A stretch of 64,000 bases of DNA from Streptomyces sp. SA15 (GTDB taxonomy: Bacteria; Actinomycetota; Actinomycetes; Streptomycetales; Streptomycetaceae): contig NZ_NTGE01000110.1 in the NCBI RefSeq assembly GCF_002291145.1, forward strand, positions 18,862 through 82,861, read 5' to 3'. Every line of letters begins with the position of its first letter. Positions within the stretch are counted from its first letter, which is position 1. The notes below the pieces were generated by a model. The model ran no database searches. It was not told the DNA's origin and saw only the letters and a program-made list of their open reading frames with translations. This document shows positions 44,354 through 53,965 of the stretch, piece by piece. A program made the position numbers and the translations under genes.

Positions 44354-45352
44354 TCACTCCCACGACCCCTGCGCCCCCGGCAACCCCGCCACCTCCGCCA
44401 GATCCTGTGCCGTCAGGCGCAGAGTCGCCGCTCGGGCGTTCTCCGTCACCCAGCGTTCCTGCTTGGTCCCGGGCACCGGGACGACGTGGCGGCCCTGCGC
44501 CAGCACCCACGCCAGGGCCACCTGCGCTGGGGTGACGTTCTCGCCGTGGCGGTGGGCTATGCGGCGCAGGCCGGCCACTATCGGCTGGTTCGCGGCCATC
44601 ATCTCGGCGGTGAAGCGGGGGTGGCGGGCGCGTACGTCGTCCGGTTCGAAGCCCTCGCCGGGGGTGAGGGTGCCGGTCAGGAAGCCGTTGCCGAGCGGCA
44701 TCGCCGCCAGGAAGCCGATGTCGCGCGCCTCGCACCAGGGCAGCAGCGACTCCCGTGCCTCCGGCGACCACACCGACAGCTCCGCCTGAACGGCGTTCAC
44801 CGGGAACACCTGCTGCACCCGCTGCAACTGCCGGATCGTCGCGTCGTGCAGCCGCGCCCCGGACCGGCGGCCGCCCCGCGCGCCCATCGCGCACAGCCCC
44901 AACGCCCGTACCTTTCCGGCCCGGACGAGATCCGCCATCGCGCCCCAGGTCTCCTCGACCGGAACTTCCGGGTCCGCCCGGTGGAGCTGGTAGAGGTCGA
45001 TCACATCGGTCTGCAGGCGCCGCAGCGAGGCGTCGCAGGCGCGCTTCACGTAGCCCGGCCGACCGTTGGCCACGATGTGCTGCTCGCCCACCAGCAGGCC
45101 GACCTTGGTCGACACGAAGGCGTCCTGGCGGCGTTCCTTCAGTACCCGCCCCAGTAGCAGCTCGTTGGTGAAGGGGCCGTACATGTCGGCCGTGTCCAGG
45201 AGCGTCGAGCCCAGGTCCAGCGCCCGGTGCACGGCCCTGAGCGACTCGTCGCCACGCTGCCGTGATCCGCTGTACGCCCAGCTCATCGGCATGCACCCGA
45301 GTCCGACGGCTCCCACCGCGAGCGCCGCCGCGCCGATCGTCCTGCGCTCCAC
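44354..45352 (-). CDS. Aldo/keto reductase
   Basis: A 332-residue NADPH-dependent reductase with a (beta/alpha)8 fold. The catalytic tetrad is visible: Asp and Tyr in LLDTADMYG, Lys in VSTKVGLL, and His in LYQLHRAD. The C-terminal segment VPVPGTKQERWVTEN is the nucleotide site. The GTG at 45352 (ERRTIGAAAL) is preferred because GGAGGG lies upstream and the family begins at this point; the frame is open another 34 codons. It is divergent from the 2-hydroxyacid dehydrogenase gene (76-nt gap). Substrate unknown. Confidence 0.88.
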   Translation of the reverse strand: MERRTIGAAALAVGAVGLGCMPMSWAYSGSRQRGDESLRAVHRALDLGSTLLDTADMYGPFTNELLLGRVLKERRQDAFVSTKVGLLVGEQHIVANGRPGYVKRACDASLRRLQTDVIDLYQLHRADPEVPVEETWGAMADLVRAGKVRALGLCAMGARGGRRSGARLHDATIRQLQRVQQVFPVNAVQAELSVWSPEARESLLPWCEARDIGFLAAMPLGNGFLTGTLTPGEGFEPDDVRARHPRFTAEMMAANQPIVAGLRRIAHRHGENVTPAQVALAWVLAQGRHVVPVPGTKQERWVTENARAATLRLTAQDLAEVAGLPGAQGSWE

Positions 45353-45428
45353 CTGCTCGTGACCCTCCCTCTCCAGGCCTCCCAACCTAACCTCTGCGGT
45401 GCCGCGTCCCTGACATAGCCTCCTGACC

Positions 45429-46403
45429 ATGACAGCTGACGTGTGGCTCCCCATCCCGCCGGACGAGATCGAAGGGCTCCCCGAGGGGCCGAACTACCGC
45501 TTCTGGGACGGCGCCGAGGACTTCCCCGCGGACCCGGCCGACTGCGCGTACTACGTCGTCCCCTACATGAAGCCCGTCGAGGTCGGACTGCGGCCCGTGC
45601 CCCGGATGAGCTCCGTGCAGGTCGTGCAGACCCTGTCGGCCGGCGTCGACAACGTGATGCCGGGGCTGAAATTCCTGCCTCCCGGCGTGCGGTTGTGCAA
45701 CGCGCGCGGGGTGCACGAGGCGAGCACCGCCGAGCTCACGCTCACTCTCATCCTCGCCTCGCTGCGCGGCGTACCGGACTTCGTGCGCGCCCAGGACCGG
45801 GGGGAGTGGCGCGGCGGGTTCCGGCCCGCGCTGGCCGACAAGAGCGTCCTCATCGTGGGGTACGGGTCGATCGGGTCAGCGATCGAGGACCGGCTCGTTC
45901 CGTTCGAGGTCGCGCGGGTGGCGCGCGTCGCGCGCTCCGCGCGCACCACGGCGCGCGGACCGGTGCACCCACTCACCGAACTGCCCTCCCTGCTGCCGGA
46001 GGCGGACGTCGTCGTCCTCGTCACGCCCCTCAGCGAGACCACCCGCCACCTGGCGAACGCCGACTTCCTCGCCCTTATGAAGGACGGCGCGCTGCTGGTC
46101 AACGTGGGTCGCGGGCCCGTCGTCGACGCCAAGGCCCTGCTCGCGGAACTGGAGACCGGCCGCATCACCGCCGCCCTCGACGTCACCGACCCCGAGCCGC
46201 TGCCCCCGGGGCACCCCCTGTGGCGAGCGCCGGGCGTGCTCGTCAGCCCGCACGTGGGAGGGCCCACGTCCGCGTTCCTGCCGCGCGCCAAGCGACTGCT
46301 GGTGGACCAGTTGAACCGTTTCGTGAACCGGGAGCCACTGCGGAACGTGATCCTTACGACGGGCATGACAGATCTGGCACCGGACGGGGCAACAGACGTG
46401 TAA
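45429..46403 (+). CDS. D-2-hydroxyacid dehydrogenase family protein
   Basis: A 324-residue NAD-dependent dehydrogenase. The Rossmann motif is IVGYGSIGSAIED at about 143-155. The catalytic arginine is in LVNVGRGPVVD, a glutamate is in DVTDPEPLPPGHPLW, and a histidine is in VLVSPHVGG. The family acts on 2-hydroxy or 2-keto acids or on phosphoglycerate-type substrates; this one is distinct from the SerA gene 7 kb downstream. Its stop is followed by a strong hairpin. Confidence 0.9.
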   Translation: MTADVWLPIPPDEIEGLPEGPNYRFWDGAEDFPADPADCAYYVVPYMKPVEVGLRPVPRMSSVQVVQTLSAGVDNVMPGLKFLPPGVRLCNARGVHEASTAELTLTLILASLRGVPDFVRAQDRGEWRGGFRPALADKSVLIVGYGSIGSAIEDRLVPFEVARVARVARSARTTARGPVHPLTELPSLLPEADVVVLVTPLSETTRHLANADFLALMKDGALLVNVGRGPVVDAKALLAELETGRITAALDVTDPEPLPPGHPLWRAPGVLVSPHVGGPTSAFLPRAKRLLVDQLNRFVNREPLRNVILTTGMTDLAPDGATDV

Positions 46404-46411
46404 TCCGTTTC

Positions 46412-46449
46412 GAGTACCGTCCGCGTTCCTGCGGACGCGGTGGGTACTC
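46412..46449 (+). terminator. Terminator after the 2-hydroxyacid dehydrogenase
   Basis: GAGTACC (46412-46418) pairs with GGTACTC (46443-46449) and an inner stem pairs GTCCGC with GCGGAC around a GTTCCT loop. A 6-nt bulge separates the two stems. The hairpin ends 8 nt after the stop. Confidence 0.7.
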
Positions 46450-46589
46450 ATATATCTGTTGATCGTCACGGAGAGTAGAGAACCTATGTCCCTGAGTGAC
46501 GAGACTGGTGTATCGTCCCGACAGGGGCTGCGCCGCGACCGTTCGGCGCCGGGGATGGACATTTCAGACTGTGAGGGGGGCGACGGGCG

Positions 46590-46859
46590 ATGCACGGCCT
46601 ATGGACGAACGATCCGACGCGGCGGCAGGGCCGCCGACGGCGACCCTGGCACTCGGCCGCGCTCAGACGCGGTGACGACGCCGGCCAAAGCAGCCACCAC
46701 GGCTGTCACGGCGCCCCTCAGAGCCATGACCACCACTACAGCCATCACCACCTCAACAGCCATCACCACCGCAGGCAAAGCAGCCGCAGGAGGCATGCGC
46801 ACCCAGCCCACCGGGACCCATGGGACCCGGGGGCGGCGCGGACCGGGAGGGACCGGTGA
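46590..46859 (+). CDS. Putative histidine-rich small protein coupled to a GGDEF gene
   Basis: An 89-codon frame with ATG 46590 preceded by GAGGGGGGCG. Residues 35-58 are strikingly histidine-rich (SSHHGCHG, SHDHHYSHHHLNSHHH), with Arg-rich flanks. Its stop codon overlaps the GTG of the GGDEF gene at 46856 (GTGA), the usual sign of translational coupling. Third positions are mostly G or C but less strongly than in neighbours, so coding is likely but not certain. The histidine cluster could bind Zn, Ni or Cu. It has no signal peptide or membrane helix. No known family recognised. Confidence 0.5.
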   Translation: MHGLWTNDPTRRQGRRRRPWHSAALRRGDDAGQSSHHGCHGAPQSHDHHYSHHHLNSHHHRRQSSRRRHAHPAHRDPWDPGAARTGRDR

Positions 46860-49800
46860 GTTCGCCCCCTTCTTCCACGACCACCCTCGACGGAGCGCTG
46901 CGGGCACAGCCTTCGCCGGGGGCGCCGCTGATCCGCCCGTCGGCCTCCGGCAGCGGATCGAGCATGGTCCCCCAACTCGTACTGGCCCTGGTGTGCGCGG
47001 GATACGCCGTCGGTTCCGCGCTCGGCTGGGGCTCGCAGCAAGTCGCGCTGATCATGGGCGACTTCGGGCTGAGCGCCGCGGCCGGCGCCGCCGCCGTGTC
47101 CTGCTTCCTCTACGCGCGCAACCGCCGTGTCCGCTTTCGACCCGCCTGGCTGCTGTTCGGCCTCTCCTCGGCGATGGCGTCCCTCGGCAACCTGGTCTGG
47201 GGGTGGTACGAGGTCGTCCTCGGACGCCCCGTCCCCAGCCCCAGCTACGCCGACCTGTTCTTCCTGTGCTTCGCGCCGCCCGCGATCGTGGGACTGCTGG
47301 TGCTGGCCAAGCGCCCCGTGACGAAGGCGGGCTGGGTCTGCCTCGGCCTGGACGCCTGGCTGATCGGCGGCTCGCTGCTCACGCTGTCCTGGAGCCTCGC
47401 CCTCGCCCAGGCGGCGAAGTCCGAGGGATCGAGCGTGTCGCACACCGCGCTGTCGCTCGCCTACCCGCTGCTCGACATCGCCCTGGTCAGCATGGTTCTC
47501 GCCCTGCACTTCAGGCGCTCGGCGGTCAACCGTACGGCGGTGAACACCGCGATCGGCGCGCTCGCCCTGACCGTGATGTGCGACGCCCTGTTCACCTCGC
47601 CGCTGTTCCACCACACCTACCGCTCCGGCCAGCTGCTCGACGCGGGCTGGTTCGCCGGCTCGCTGCTGCTCGCCTACGCCCCCTGGGCCGCCCCGCGGCC
47701 CGGGCAGGCGCACGCGGACCGGCACAGCAGGGACCGGCACCCCAGGGACCGGCACGGCAGCGAGGGGCACACGCGCGTGGTGCACGAGCACCTGCCAGGA
47801 CAGCGCACCGGCTCGCACCACCACCCGTCCGCGCAGCCCGCGCAGGGAGGTGATCACAGCCGGTATCCGGCCGCCCGGCCCATCGCCGGCTCCCTCGCCG
47901 CCCTCACGCCCTATCTCGCCGCCGCCGTCTGCACTCTGGGGATCCTCTACAACGTCCTCAGCGGCCGCAGCGTCGACCGCGTGGTGCTCCTCACCGGCGG
48001 CACGGTGGTGCTCGCCCTCGTGGTGCGCCAGGGCATCATGCTGCTCGACAACATCACCCTCACCCAGGAACTGGCGCAGAAGGAGAACCACTTCCGCTCC
48101 CTGGTGCAGGGTTCCAGCGACGTCATCATGATCGCCGCGCCCAACGGCATCCTCCGGTACGTCTCCCCGGCCGCCGCCGGGGTGTACGGACGCCCCGCGG
48201 AGGACCTCGTGGGCACGGAACTGGCCGGTCTCATCCACCCGGAGGACCTGGGCTGCGTGGTGCACGAGGTGCGCCGCTTCCTCGCCGCCAGCCCGCTCGA
48301 CGAACCCACCACGCGCATCGAGTGCCGCTTCCGGTCCGGCGACGGCGGCTGGCTGAACGTGGAGTCCACCGTCAACCGTCACCACGGCGGCCTCATCTTC
48401 AACAGCCGTGACGTGACCGAAAGAGTGCGCCTGCAGGCGCAGCTCCAGCACAACGCCGAGCACGACCCGCTGACCGACCTGCCCAACCGTGCCCTGTTCA
48501 CCAAGCGCGTCCAGCAGGCCCTGTCCGGACGCCGCTCCTCCGACCGGGGTACGGCCGTCCTCTTCATCGACCTCGACGGCTTCAAGGCCGTCAACGACAC
48601 GATCGGGCACCAGGCCGGGGACGAGCTGCTCGTCCAAGCCGCCCGCAGGCTCCAGGACGCGGTCCGGCACGGGGACACCGCCTCCCGGCTGGGCGGCGAC
48701 GAGTTCGCGGCCCTGATCGTCGGAGACGGCACCCGTGACCGCACCGCCCGCGAACGCCACATCCTGGAGCTCGCCGACCGCCTCAGGACGACGCTCTCGC
48801 AGCCGTATCTCATCGACGGCAACGATGTCCGGGTCAACGCCTCCATCGGCGTCGCCTTCGCCGAGCCCGGCCTGGGCGCGGGCGAGATCCTGCGCAACGC
48901 CGACCTCGCCATGTACCGCGCCAAGGCGGGCGGCAAGGGACGCGTCGAGCTGTACGCCCCCCAGATGCAGCAGGACGTCGTACGGAAGGCGGAGCTGGCC
49001 ACGCGCCTGCGTGCCGCGCTGCACGACGGCGAGTTCACCCTGCTGCACCAGCCGGTGGTGTGTCTGGAGGACGGCCGGATCGCGTCGGTCACCGCCCAGG
49101 CACGCTGGCGGTCCTCGCAAGGGGTTCTGTTCACGCCCGCCGAGTTCCTGCGCGTGGCCGAGGACAGCGACAAGACCGCCGAGCTGGGCCGCTGGATCCT
49201 GGAGGAGGCCGTGGAACAGGCCGCGGAGCGCGCGGCGACCGGGCTGTCCGTACCCGTGGCCGTCCGGATGAGCGCTCGCCGGCTGCTGGACCGCTCGATG
49301 CCGCTCGGCTCCATCGAGGCCCTGCTGACCCGGCACGGCCTGCCGTCCGGAGCGCTGGTGATCGAGCTGTCCGACACCGACCCAAGGGTCTCCCTGGACG
49401 AACTGGAGCGTCGGCTGAGCGCGCTGCGCAGACTCGGCGTCCGGATCGCCCTCGACGGCTTCGGCAGCGGATACGCGGCGATCACGGCCCTGCGCAGGCT
49501 CCCCGTCGACGTCCTCAAGCTGGACCGTGGTCTGGTCGAGGGTGTCGTCGAGTCCGCGCGGCTACACAAGATCACCAGTGGGCTGCTGCGTATCGCCGCC
49601 GATCTCGGGCTGCAGTCCGTGGCCGACGGCGTGGACCTGCCGGAGCAGGTCGTGGCGCTGCGCGCGATGGGCTGCACGCACGGGCAGGGCATGGCGTTCT
49701 CCGCGCCACTGGACGAGTACCGGCTGCGTCGGGCGCTGAATTCCGGCCACTATCCGGTGCCGCACGGACCGGCCGAGCCCGCGTTCGCGGGCGGCGTGAG

Positions 49801-49921
49801 AGAGCCGAAGGGGCGTGTCGGTGTCGAGGGTGCGGGGGTGTACACCAGTGGAGTGACCGCTGTTCTCGAAGGTGGCAGTGCCCTCCGCTCACATAATGAG
49901 ACTCCCGTCCCACCCACTTGA
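46856..49921 (+). CDS. Membrane PAS-GGDEF-EAL protein with degenerate EAL
   Basis: A 1021-residue inner-membrane protein for cyclic di-GMP signalling. About eight membrane helices (37-280) are followed by a His/Arg/Asp-rich loop (284-337, DRHSRDRHPRDRH) and two further helices. A PAS domain is at about 405-520. The GGDEF domain has intact RLGGDEF (613-617) and an intact inhibitory RxxD site (RHGD). The EAL domain is degenerate: EAL is TAQ (746-748), and VNLS is VRMS, ELTE is ELSD, DDFGTG is DGFGSG and AEGVE is ADGVD. It should be a diguanylate cyclase with a non-catalytic EAL module. The GTG at 46856 has GGGAGGGA upstream and overlaps the histidine-rich ORF; ATG 46820 is an alternative. Confidence 0.88.
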   Translation: MSSPPSSTTTLDGALRAQPSPGAPLIRPSASGSGSSMVPQLVLALVCAGYAVGSALGWGSQQVALIMGDFGLSAAAGAAAVSCFLYARNRRVRFRPAWLLFGLSSAMASLGNLVWGWYEVVLGRPVPSPSYADLFFLCFAPPAIVGLLVLAKRPVTKAGWVCLGLDAWLIGGSLLTLSWSLALAQAAKSEGSSVSHTALSLAYPLLDIALVSMVLALHFRRSAVNRTAVNTAIGALALTVMCDALFTSPLFHHTYRSGQLLDAGWFAGSLLLAYAPWAAPRPGQAHADRHSRDRHPRDRHGSEGHTRVVHEHLPGQRTGSHHHPSAQPAQGGDHSRYPAARPIAGSLAALTPYLAAAVCTLGILYNVLSGRSVDRVVLLTGGTVVLALVVRQGIMLLDNITLTQELAQKENHFRSLVQGSSDVIMIAAPNGILRYVSPAAAGVYGRPAEDLVGTELAGLIHPEDLGCVVHEVRRFLAASPLDEPTTRIECRFRSGDGGWLNVESTVNRHHGGLIFNSRDVTERVRLQAQLQHNAEHDPLTDLPNRALFTKRVQQALSGRRSSDRGTAVLFIDLDGFKAVNDTIGHQAGDELLVQAARRLQDAVRHGDTASRLGGDEFAALIVGDGTRDRTARERHILELADRLRTTLSQPYLIDGNDVRVNASIGVAFAEPGLGAGEILRNADLAMYRAKAGGKGRVELYAPQMQQDVVRKAELATRLRAALHDGEFTLLHQPVVCLEDGRIASVTAQARWRSSQGVLFTPAEFLRVAEDSDKTAELGRWILEEAVEQAAERAATGLSVPVAVRMSARRLLDRSMPLGSIEALLTRHGLPSGALVIELSDTDPRVSLDELERRLSALRRLGVRIALDGFGSGYAAITALRRLPVDVLKLDRGLVEGVVESARLHKITSGLLRIAADLGLQSVADGVDLPEQVVALRAMGCTHGQGMAFSAPLDEYRLRRALNSGHYPVPHGPAEPAFAGGVREPKGRVGVEGAGVYTSGVTAVLEGGSALRSHNETPVPPT

Positions 49922-49947
49922 CACGTGGTGTGTGCCGGGGAGAGGGT
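49918..49947 (+). promoter_or_regulatory. Candidate promoter of the ilv operon
   Basis: TTGACA at 49918-49923 and GAGGGT at 49942-49947 (18-nt spacing) match the streptomycete vegetative consensus well. The -35 overlaps the stop codon of the GGDEF gene. Transcription would begin about 49953-49955, at or next to the ATG of the leader peptide, which would then be leaderless. Confidence 0.65.
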
Positions 49948-49954
49948 CTGTGCC

Positions 49955-49996
49955 ATGCGCACCCGAATTCTCGTACTTGGAAAGCGCGTCGGCTGA
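49955..49996 (+). CDS. Branched-chain leader peptide for ilvB attenuation
   Basis: A 13-residue reading frame MRTRILVLGKRVG with a run of Ile-Leu-Val-Leu codons and a late Val. It sits 180 nt before ilvB, ahead of a terminator. This is the arrangement of transcription attenuation: ribosome stalling at scarce Ile, Leu or Val codons favours an antiterminator over the terminator at 50051. Actinobacterial ilvB genes are known to have such leaders (from memory). No ribosome site precedes the ATG and the predicted start of transcription is at it. Confidence 0.85.
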   Translation: MRTRILVLGKRVG

Positions 49997-50050
49997 CGCT
50001 GGTGACCTCCGGACGGACCCGGAACTCCCAGCGACCCCACCCGGCGCGCT

Positions 50051-50084
50051 CCCCTCGCTTGCCTTATGGCACGAGGGGTTTTTT
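50051..50084 (+). terminator. Attenuator terminator before ilvB
   Basis: CCCCTCG (50051-50057) and CGAGGGG (50072-50078) with an inner TGCC/GGCA form an interrupted stem, followed at once by TTTTTT. A true U-run is rare in this genome. It lies 55 nt after the leader peptide and 93 nt before ilvB, and is the expected attenuator. Confidence 0.88.
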
Positions 50085-50176
50085 GTTGCACAGGCACCTG
50101 CCGTACAACAGTCGTACACCGCACAAACTTCGCGAAACCTCTCTGCAGAACCCACAGCACCGAGAAGAGAATGCCG

Positions 50177-52027
50177 ATGACCGAGCAGGCCACCGGGGCC
50201 CATCACCCGCAGCCGCGGCCCCGATCCGGAGGACATCAGTCCGCCCCCGAGCACGTCACGGGTGCGCAGTCCCTCATCCGCTCTCTCGAGGAGGTCGGCG
50301 CCGAGACGGTATTCGGCATTCCCGGTGGCGCGATCCTCCCGGCGTACGACCCGCTGATGGACTCCACCAAGGTGCGCCACGTCCTGGTCCGGCACGAGCA
50401 GGGCGCCGGCCACGCGGCGACCGGATACGCGCAGGCCACCGGCAAGGTCGGCGTCTGCATGGCCACCTCGGGCCCGGGCGCCACCAACCTGGTCACGCCG
50501 ATCGCCGACGCCCACATGGACTCCGTGCCGCTGGTCGCGATCACCGGCCAGGTCGCCTCCAAGGCGATCGGCACGGACGCCTTCCAGGAGGCGGACATCG
50601 TCGGCATCACCATGCCGATCACCAAGCACAACTTCCTGGTGACCAAGGCCGAGGACATCCCCCGGGTGATCGCGCAGGCGTTCCACATCGCCTCCACCGG
50701 CCGCCCCGGCCCGGTCCTGGTCGACATCGCCAAGGACGCCCTCCAGGCGCAGACGACCTTCTCCTGGCCGCCCACCATGGACCTGCCCGGCTACCGGCCC
50801 GTCACCAAGCCGCACGCCAAGCAGATCCGTGAGGCGGCCAAGCTGATCACCGCCGCCAAGCGGCCCGTCCTGTACGTCGGCGGCGGCGTCCTGAAGGCCC
50901 AGGCCACCGCCGAGCTGAAGGTCCTCGCGGAACTCACCCAGGCGCCCGTCACCACCACCCTGATGGCGCTGGGCGCATTCCCCGACAGCCACCCGCTGCA
51001 CGTGGGAATGCCGGGCATGCACGGTTCGGTCACCGCCGTCACCGCGCTGCAGAAGGCCGACCTGATCGTCGCCCTCGGAGCCCGCTTCGACGACCGCGTC
51101 ACCGGCAAGCTGGACAGCTTCGCCCCGTACGCCAAGATCGTCCACGCCGACATCGACCCGGCCGAGATCGGCAAGAACCGCGCCGCCGACGTGCCGATCG
51201 TGGGCGACGCCCGCGAGGTCATCGCGGACCTGGTCCAGGCCGTCCAGAAGGAGCACAGCGAGGGTCACCTGGGCGACTACAGCGCCTGGTGGAAGGACCT
51301 CAACCGCTGGCGCGAGACGTACCCGCTGGGCTACGACCAGCCCGACAACGGCTCGCTGTCCCCGCAGCAGGTCATCGAGCGCATCGGTCAGCTCGCCCCC
51401 GACGGCACGATCTTCGCCGCGGGCGTGGGCCAGCACCAGATGTGGGCCGCCCACTACATCCAGTACGACAAGCCCGCGACCTGGCTGAACTCGGGCGGCG
51501 CCGGAACCATGGGCTACGCGGTCCCGGCCGCGATGGGCGCCAAGGCGGGCGCTCCCGCGCAGACCGTCTGGGCGATCGACGGCGACGGCTGCTTCCAGAT
51601 GACCAATCAGGAACTGACCACCTGCGCCCTGAACAACATCCCGATCAAGGTCGCCATCATCAACAACGGCGCCCTCGGGATGGTCCGCCAGTGGCAGACT
51701 CTCTTCTACAACCAGCGGTACTCCAACACGGTGCTGCACAGTGGCCCCGAGGCGGACGGGAAGCAGCCCAGCTCCGGCACCCGCGTCCCCGACTTCGTGA
51801 AGCTGTCGGAGGCCATGGGCTGCTACGCGATCCGCTGCGAGGACCCGGCCGACCTCGACAAGGTCATCGAAGAGGCGAACTCGATCAACGACCGCCCGGT
51901 CGTCGTCGACTTCATCGTCCACGAGGACGCGATGGTGTGGCCGATGGTCGCCGCCGGCACCTCCAACGACGAGATCATGGCCGCCCGGGACGTCCGCCCC
52001 GACTTCGGCGACAACGAAGACGACTGA
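50177..52027 (+). CDS. ilvB: Acetolactate synthase large subunit
   Basis: A 616-residue ThDP enzyme that makes acetolactate or acetohydroxybutyrate, the first common step to valine, leucine and isoleucine. The catalytic Glu lies in VRHEQGAGHAATGYA, the ThDP/Mg motif is GDGCFQMTNQELTTC, and the substrate region is GAILPAYDPL. The N-terminus is extended with a His/Pro/Gln-rich stretch. ATG 50177 (MTEQ) is preferred for ribosome-site spacing, with ATG 50171 as alternative. It is controlled by the upstream leader peptide and terminator and forms an operon with ilvN. Confidence 0.96.
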   Translation: MTEQATGAHHPQPRPRSGGHQSAPEHVTGAQSLIRSLEEVGAETVFGIPGGAILPAYDPLMDSTKVRHVLVRHEQGAGHAATGYAQATGKVGVCMATSGPGATNLVTPIADAHMDSVPLVAITGQVASKAIGTDAFQEADIVGITMPITKHNFLVTKAEDIPRVIAQAFHIASTGRPGPVLVDIAKDALQAQTTFSWPPTMDLPGYRPVTKPHAKQIREAAKLITAAKRPVLYVGGGVLKAQATAELKVLAELTQAPVTTTLMALGAFPDSHPLHVGMPGMHGSVTAVTALQKADLIVALGARFDDRVTGKLDSFAPYAKIVHADIDPAEIGKNRAADVPIVGDAREVIADLVQAVQKEHSEGHLGDYSAWWKDLNRWRETYPLGYDQPDNGSLSPQQVIERIGQLAPDGTIFAAGVGQHQMWAAHYIQYDKPATWLNSGGAGTMGYAVPAAMGAKAGAPAQTVWAIDGDGCFQMTNQELTTCALNNIPIKVAIINNGALGMVRQWQTLFYNQRYSNTVLHSGPEADGKQPSSGTRVPDFVKLSEAMGCYAIRCEDPADLDKVIEEANSINDRPVVVDFIVHEDAMVWPMVAAGTSNDEIMAARDVRPDFGDNEDD

Positions 52028-52046
52028 GCGAGAGAGACCAAGAGAC

Positions 52047-52571
52047 ATGTCCAAGCACACGCTCTCCGTCCTGGTGGAGAACAAGCCCGGCATCCTCGCC
52101 CGGATCGCCGCCCTGTTCTCCCGCCGCGGCTTCAACATCGACTCGCTCGCCGTCGGCGTCACCGAGCACCCCGACATCTCCCGCATCACCATCGTGGTGG
52201 GAGTGGAGGACCTGCCGCTGGAGCAGGTGACCAAGCAGCTCAACAAGCTGGTCAACGTGCTGAAGATCGTCGAGCTGGAACCCGGTTCGGCCGTTCAGCG
52301 CGAACTCGTTCTGGTGAAGGTGCGCGCCGACAACGAGACGCGCTCCCAGATCGTCGAGATCGTCCAGTTGTTCCGCGCCAAGACCGTCGACGTCTCCCCG
52401 GAGGCCGTCACCATCGAGGCCACCGGCAGCAGCGACAAGCTGTCGGCCATGCTCAAGATGCTGGAGCCGTACGGCATCAAGGAGCTGGTCCAGTCCGGCA
52501 CGATCGCGATCGGGCGCGGAGCGCGTTCGATCACGGACCGGTCGCTGCGCGCGCTGGACCGGTCGGCTTAA
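52047..52571 (+). CDS. ilvN: Acetolactate synthase small subunit
   Basis: A 174-residue regulatory subunit that activates the large subunit and confers valine feedback inhibition. The ACT domain lies in residues 4-75 (HTLSVLVENKPGILARIAALFSRR opens it) and the C-terminal ALS_ss_C domain ends near 160. The gene starts 19 nt after ilvB with GAGAGAGA upstream. It is followed by a hairpin and a 118-nt gap before ilvC. Confidence 0.95.
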   Translation: MSKHTLSVLVENKPGILARIAALFSRRGFNIDSLAVGVTEHPDISRITIVVGVEDLPLEQVTKQLNKLVNVLKIVELEPGSAVQRELVLVKVRADNETRSQIVEIVQLFRAKTVDVSPEAVTIEATGSSDKLSAMLKMLEPYGIKELVQSGTIAIGRGARSITDRSLRALDRSA

Positions 52572-52580
52572 GGCTCCGAA

Positions 52581-52608
52581 CGGGCGGTCGGCAGCGGCCG
52601 GCCGCCCG
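52581..52608 (+). terminator. Hairpin between ilvN and ilvC
   Basis: CGGGCGGTCGGC (52581-52592) pairs with GCCGGCCGCCCG (52597-52608), 11 of 12 positions. No U-run. It lies 10 nt after ilvN and may cause partial termination or processing, since ilvC has its own leader of about 80 nt with a weak -10-like TACGGT at 52648-52653. Confidence 0.6.
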
Positions 52609-52689
52609 AATTACGAGACCCCGAGACTTCCCTTCCGCCCGCCGTCATACGGTGGGACGCAACACCTGCACACAAGGAGAGAACCCAAA

Positions 52690-53691
<1,002 letters not shown>

Positions 53692-53700
53692 CGTCGAGGT

Positions 53701-53738
53701 CCGGCTGTGACGCCTGATGAATCCGGTGCCACAGCCGG
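53701..53738 (+). terminator. Hairpin after ilvC
   Basis: CCGGCTGTG (53701-53709) and CACAGCCGG (53730-53738) form a perfect 9-bp stem with a 20-nt loop, followed by GCCTCTTCTC. It lies 10 nt after the ilvC stop and separates ilvC from the long serA leader. Confidence 0.65.
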
Positions 53739-53965
53739 GCCTCTTCTCGTCCGGGTGATCCTTCCGCAGAGGCGTAAGACGACCCACGCCACGCCACTAG
53801 ACTGCCGTAATACATACGCGTCAGGCCCACAGCGTCGTGCGTCTTCCACGCGGCCAAGCGACACCGAGGAAGTGCAGGCGCACTCCCGCCCTTCCCCGGC
53901 GCCGCTCCCCTCCACCGCCTGCGGCCGTCGGGACGGCCGTCCGCATTGGACATGTGAGGACTAAC
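53739..53965 (+). promoter_or_regulatory. serA leader region
   Basis: About 230 nt before serA with no convincing gene. TAGACT at 53798-53803 and TAATAC at 53808-53813 are -10-like. A compact hairpin, GGCCGTC / GACGGCC with a 2-nt loop at 53923-53938, lies 27 nt before the start codon and could affect translation. No riboswitch or leader peptide recognised. Confidence 0.45.

Noticed and set aside
46459..47853. 464-codon frame overlapping the GGDEF gene in another frame, with a possible start at 46486 after GGAGAG
   Set aside because: It reads through the membrane domain of the GGDEF protein in a wrong frame; only the first 35-100 codons could be considered and they show no family. The histidine-rich frame with the GTGA overlap is better supported.
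53707..53964. 85-codon frame between ilvC and serA
   Set aside because: Weak codon bias and overlaps the ilvC terminator; the region looks like the serA leader.
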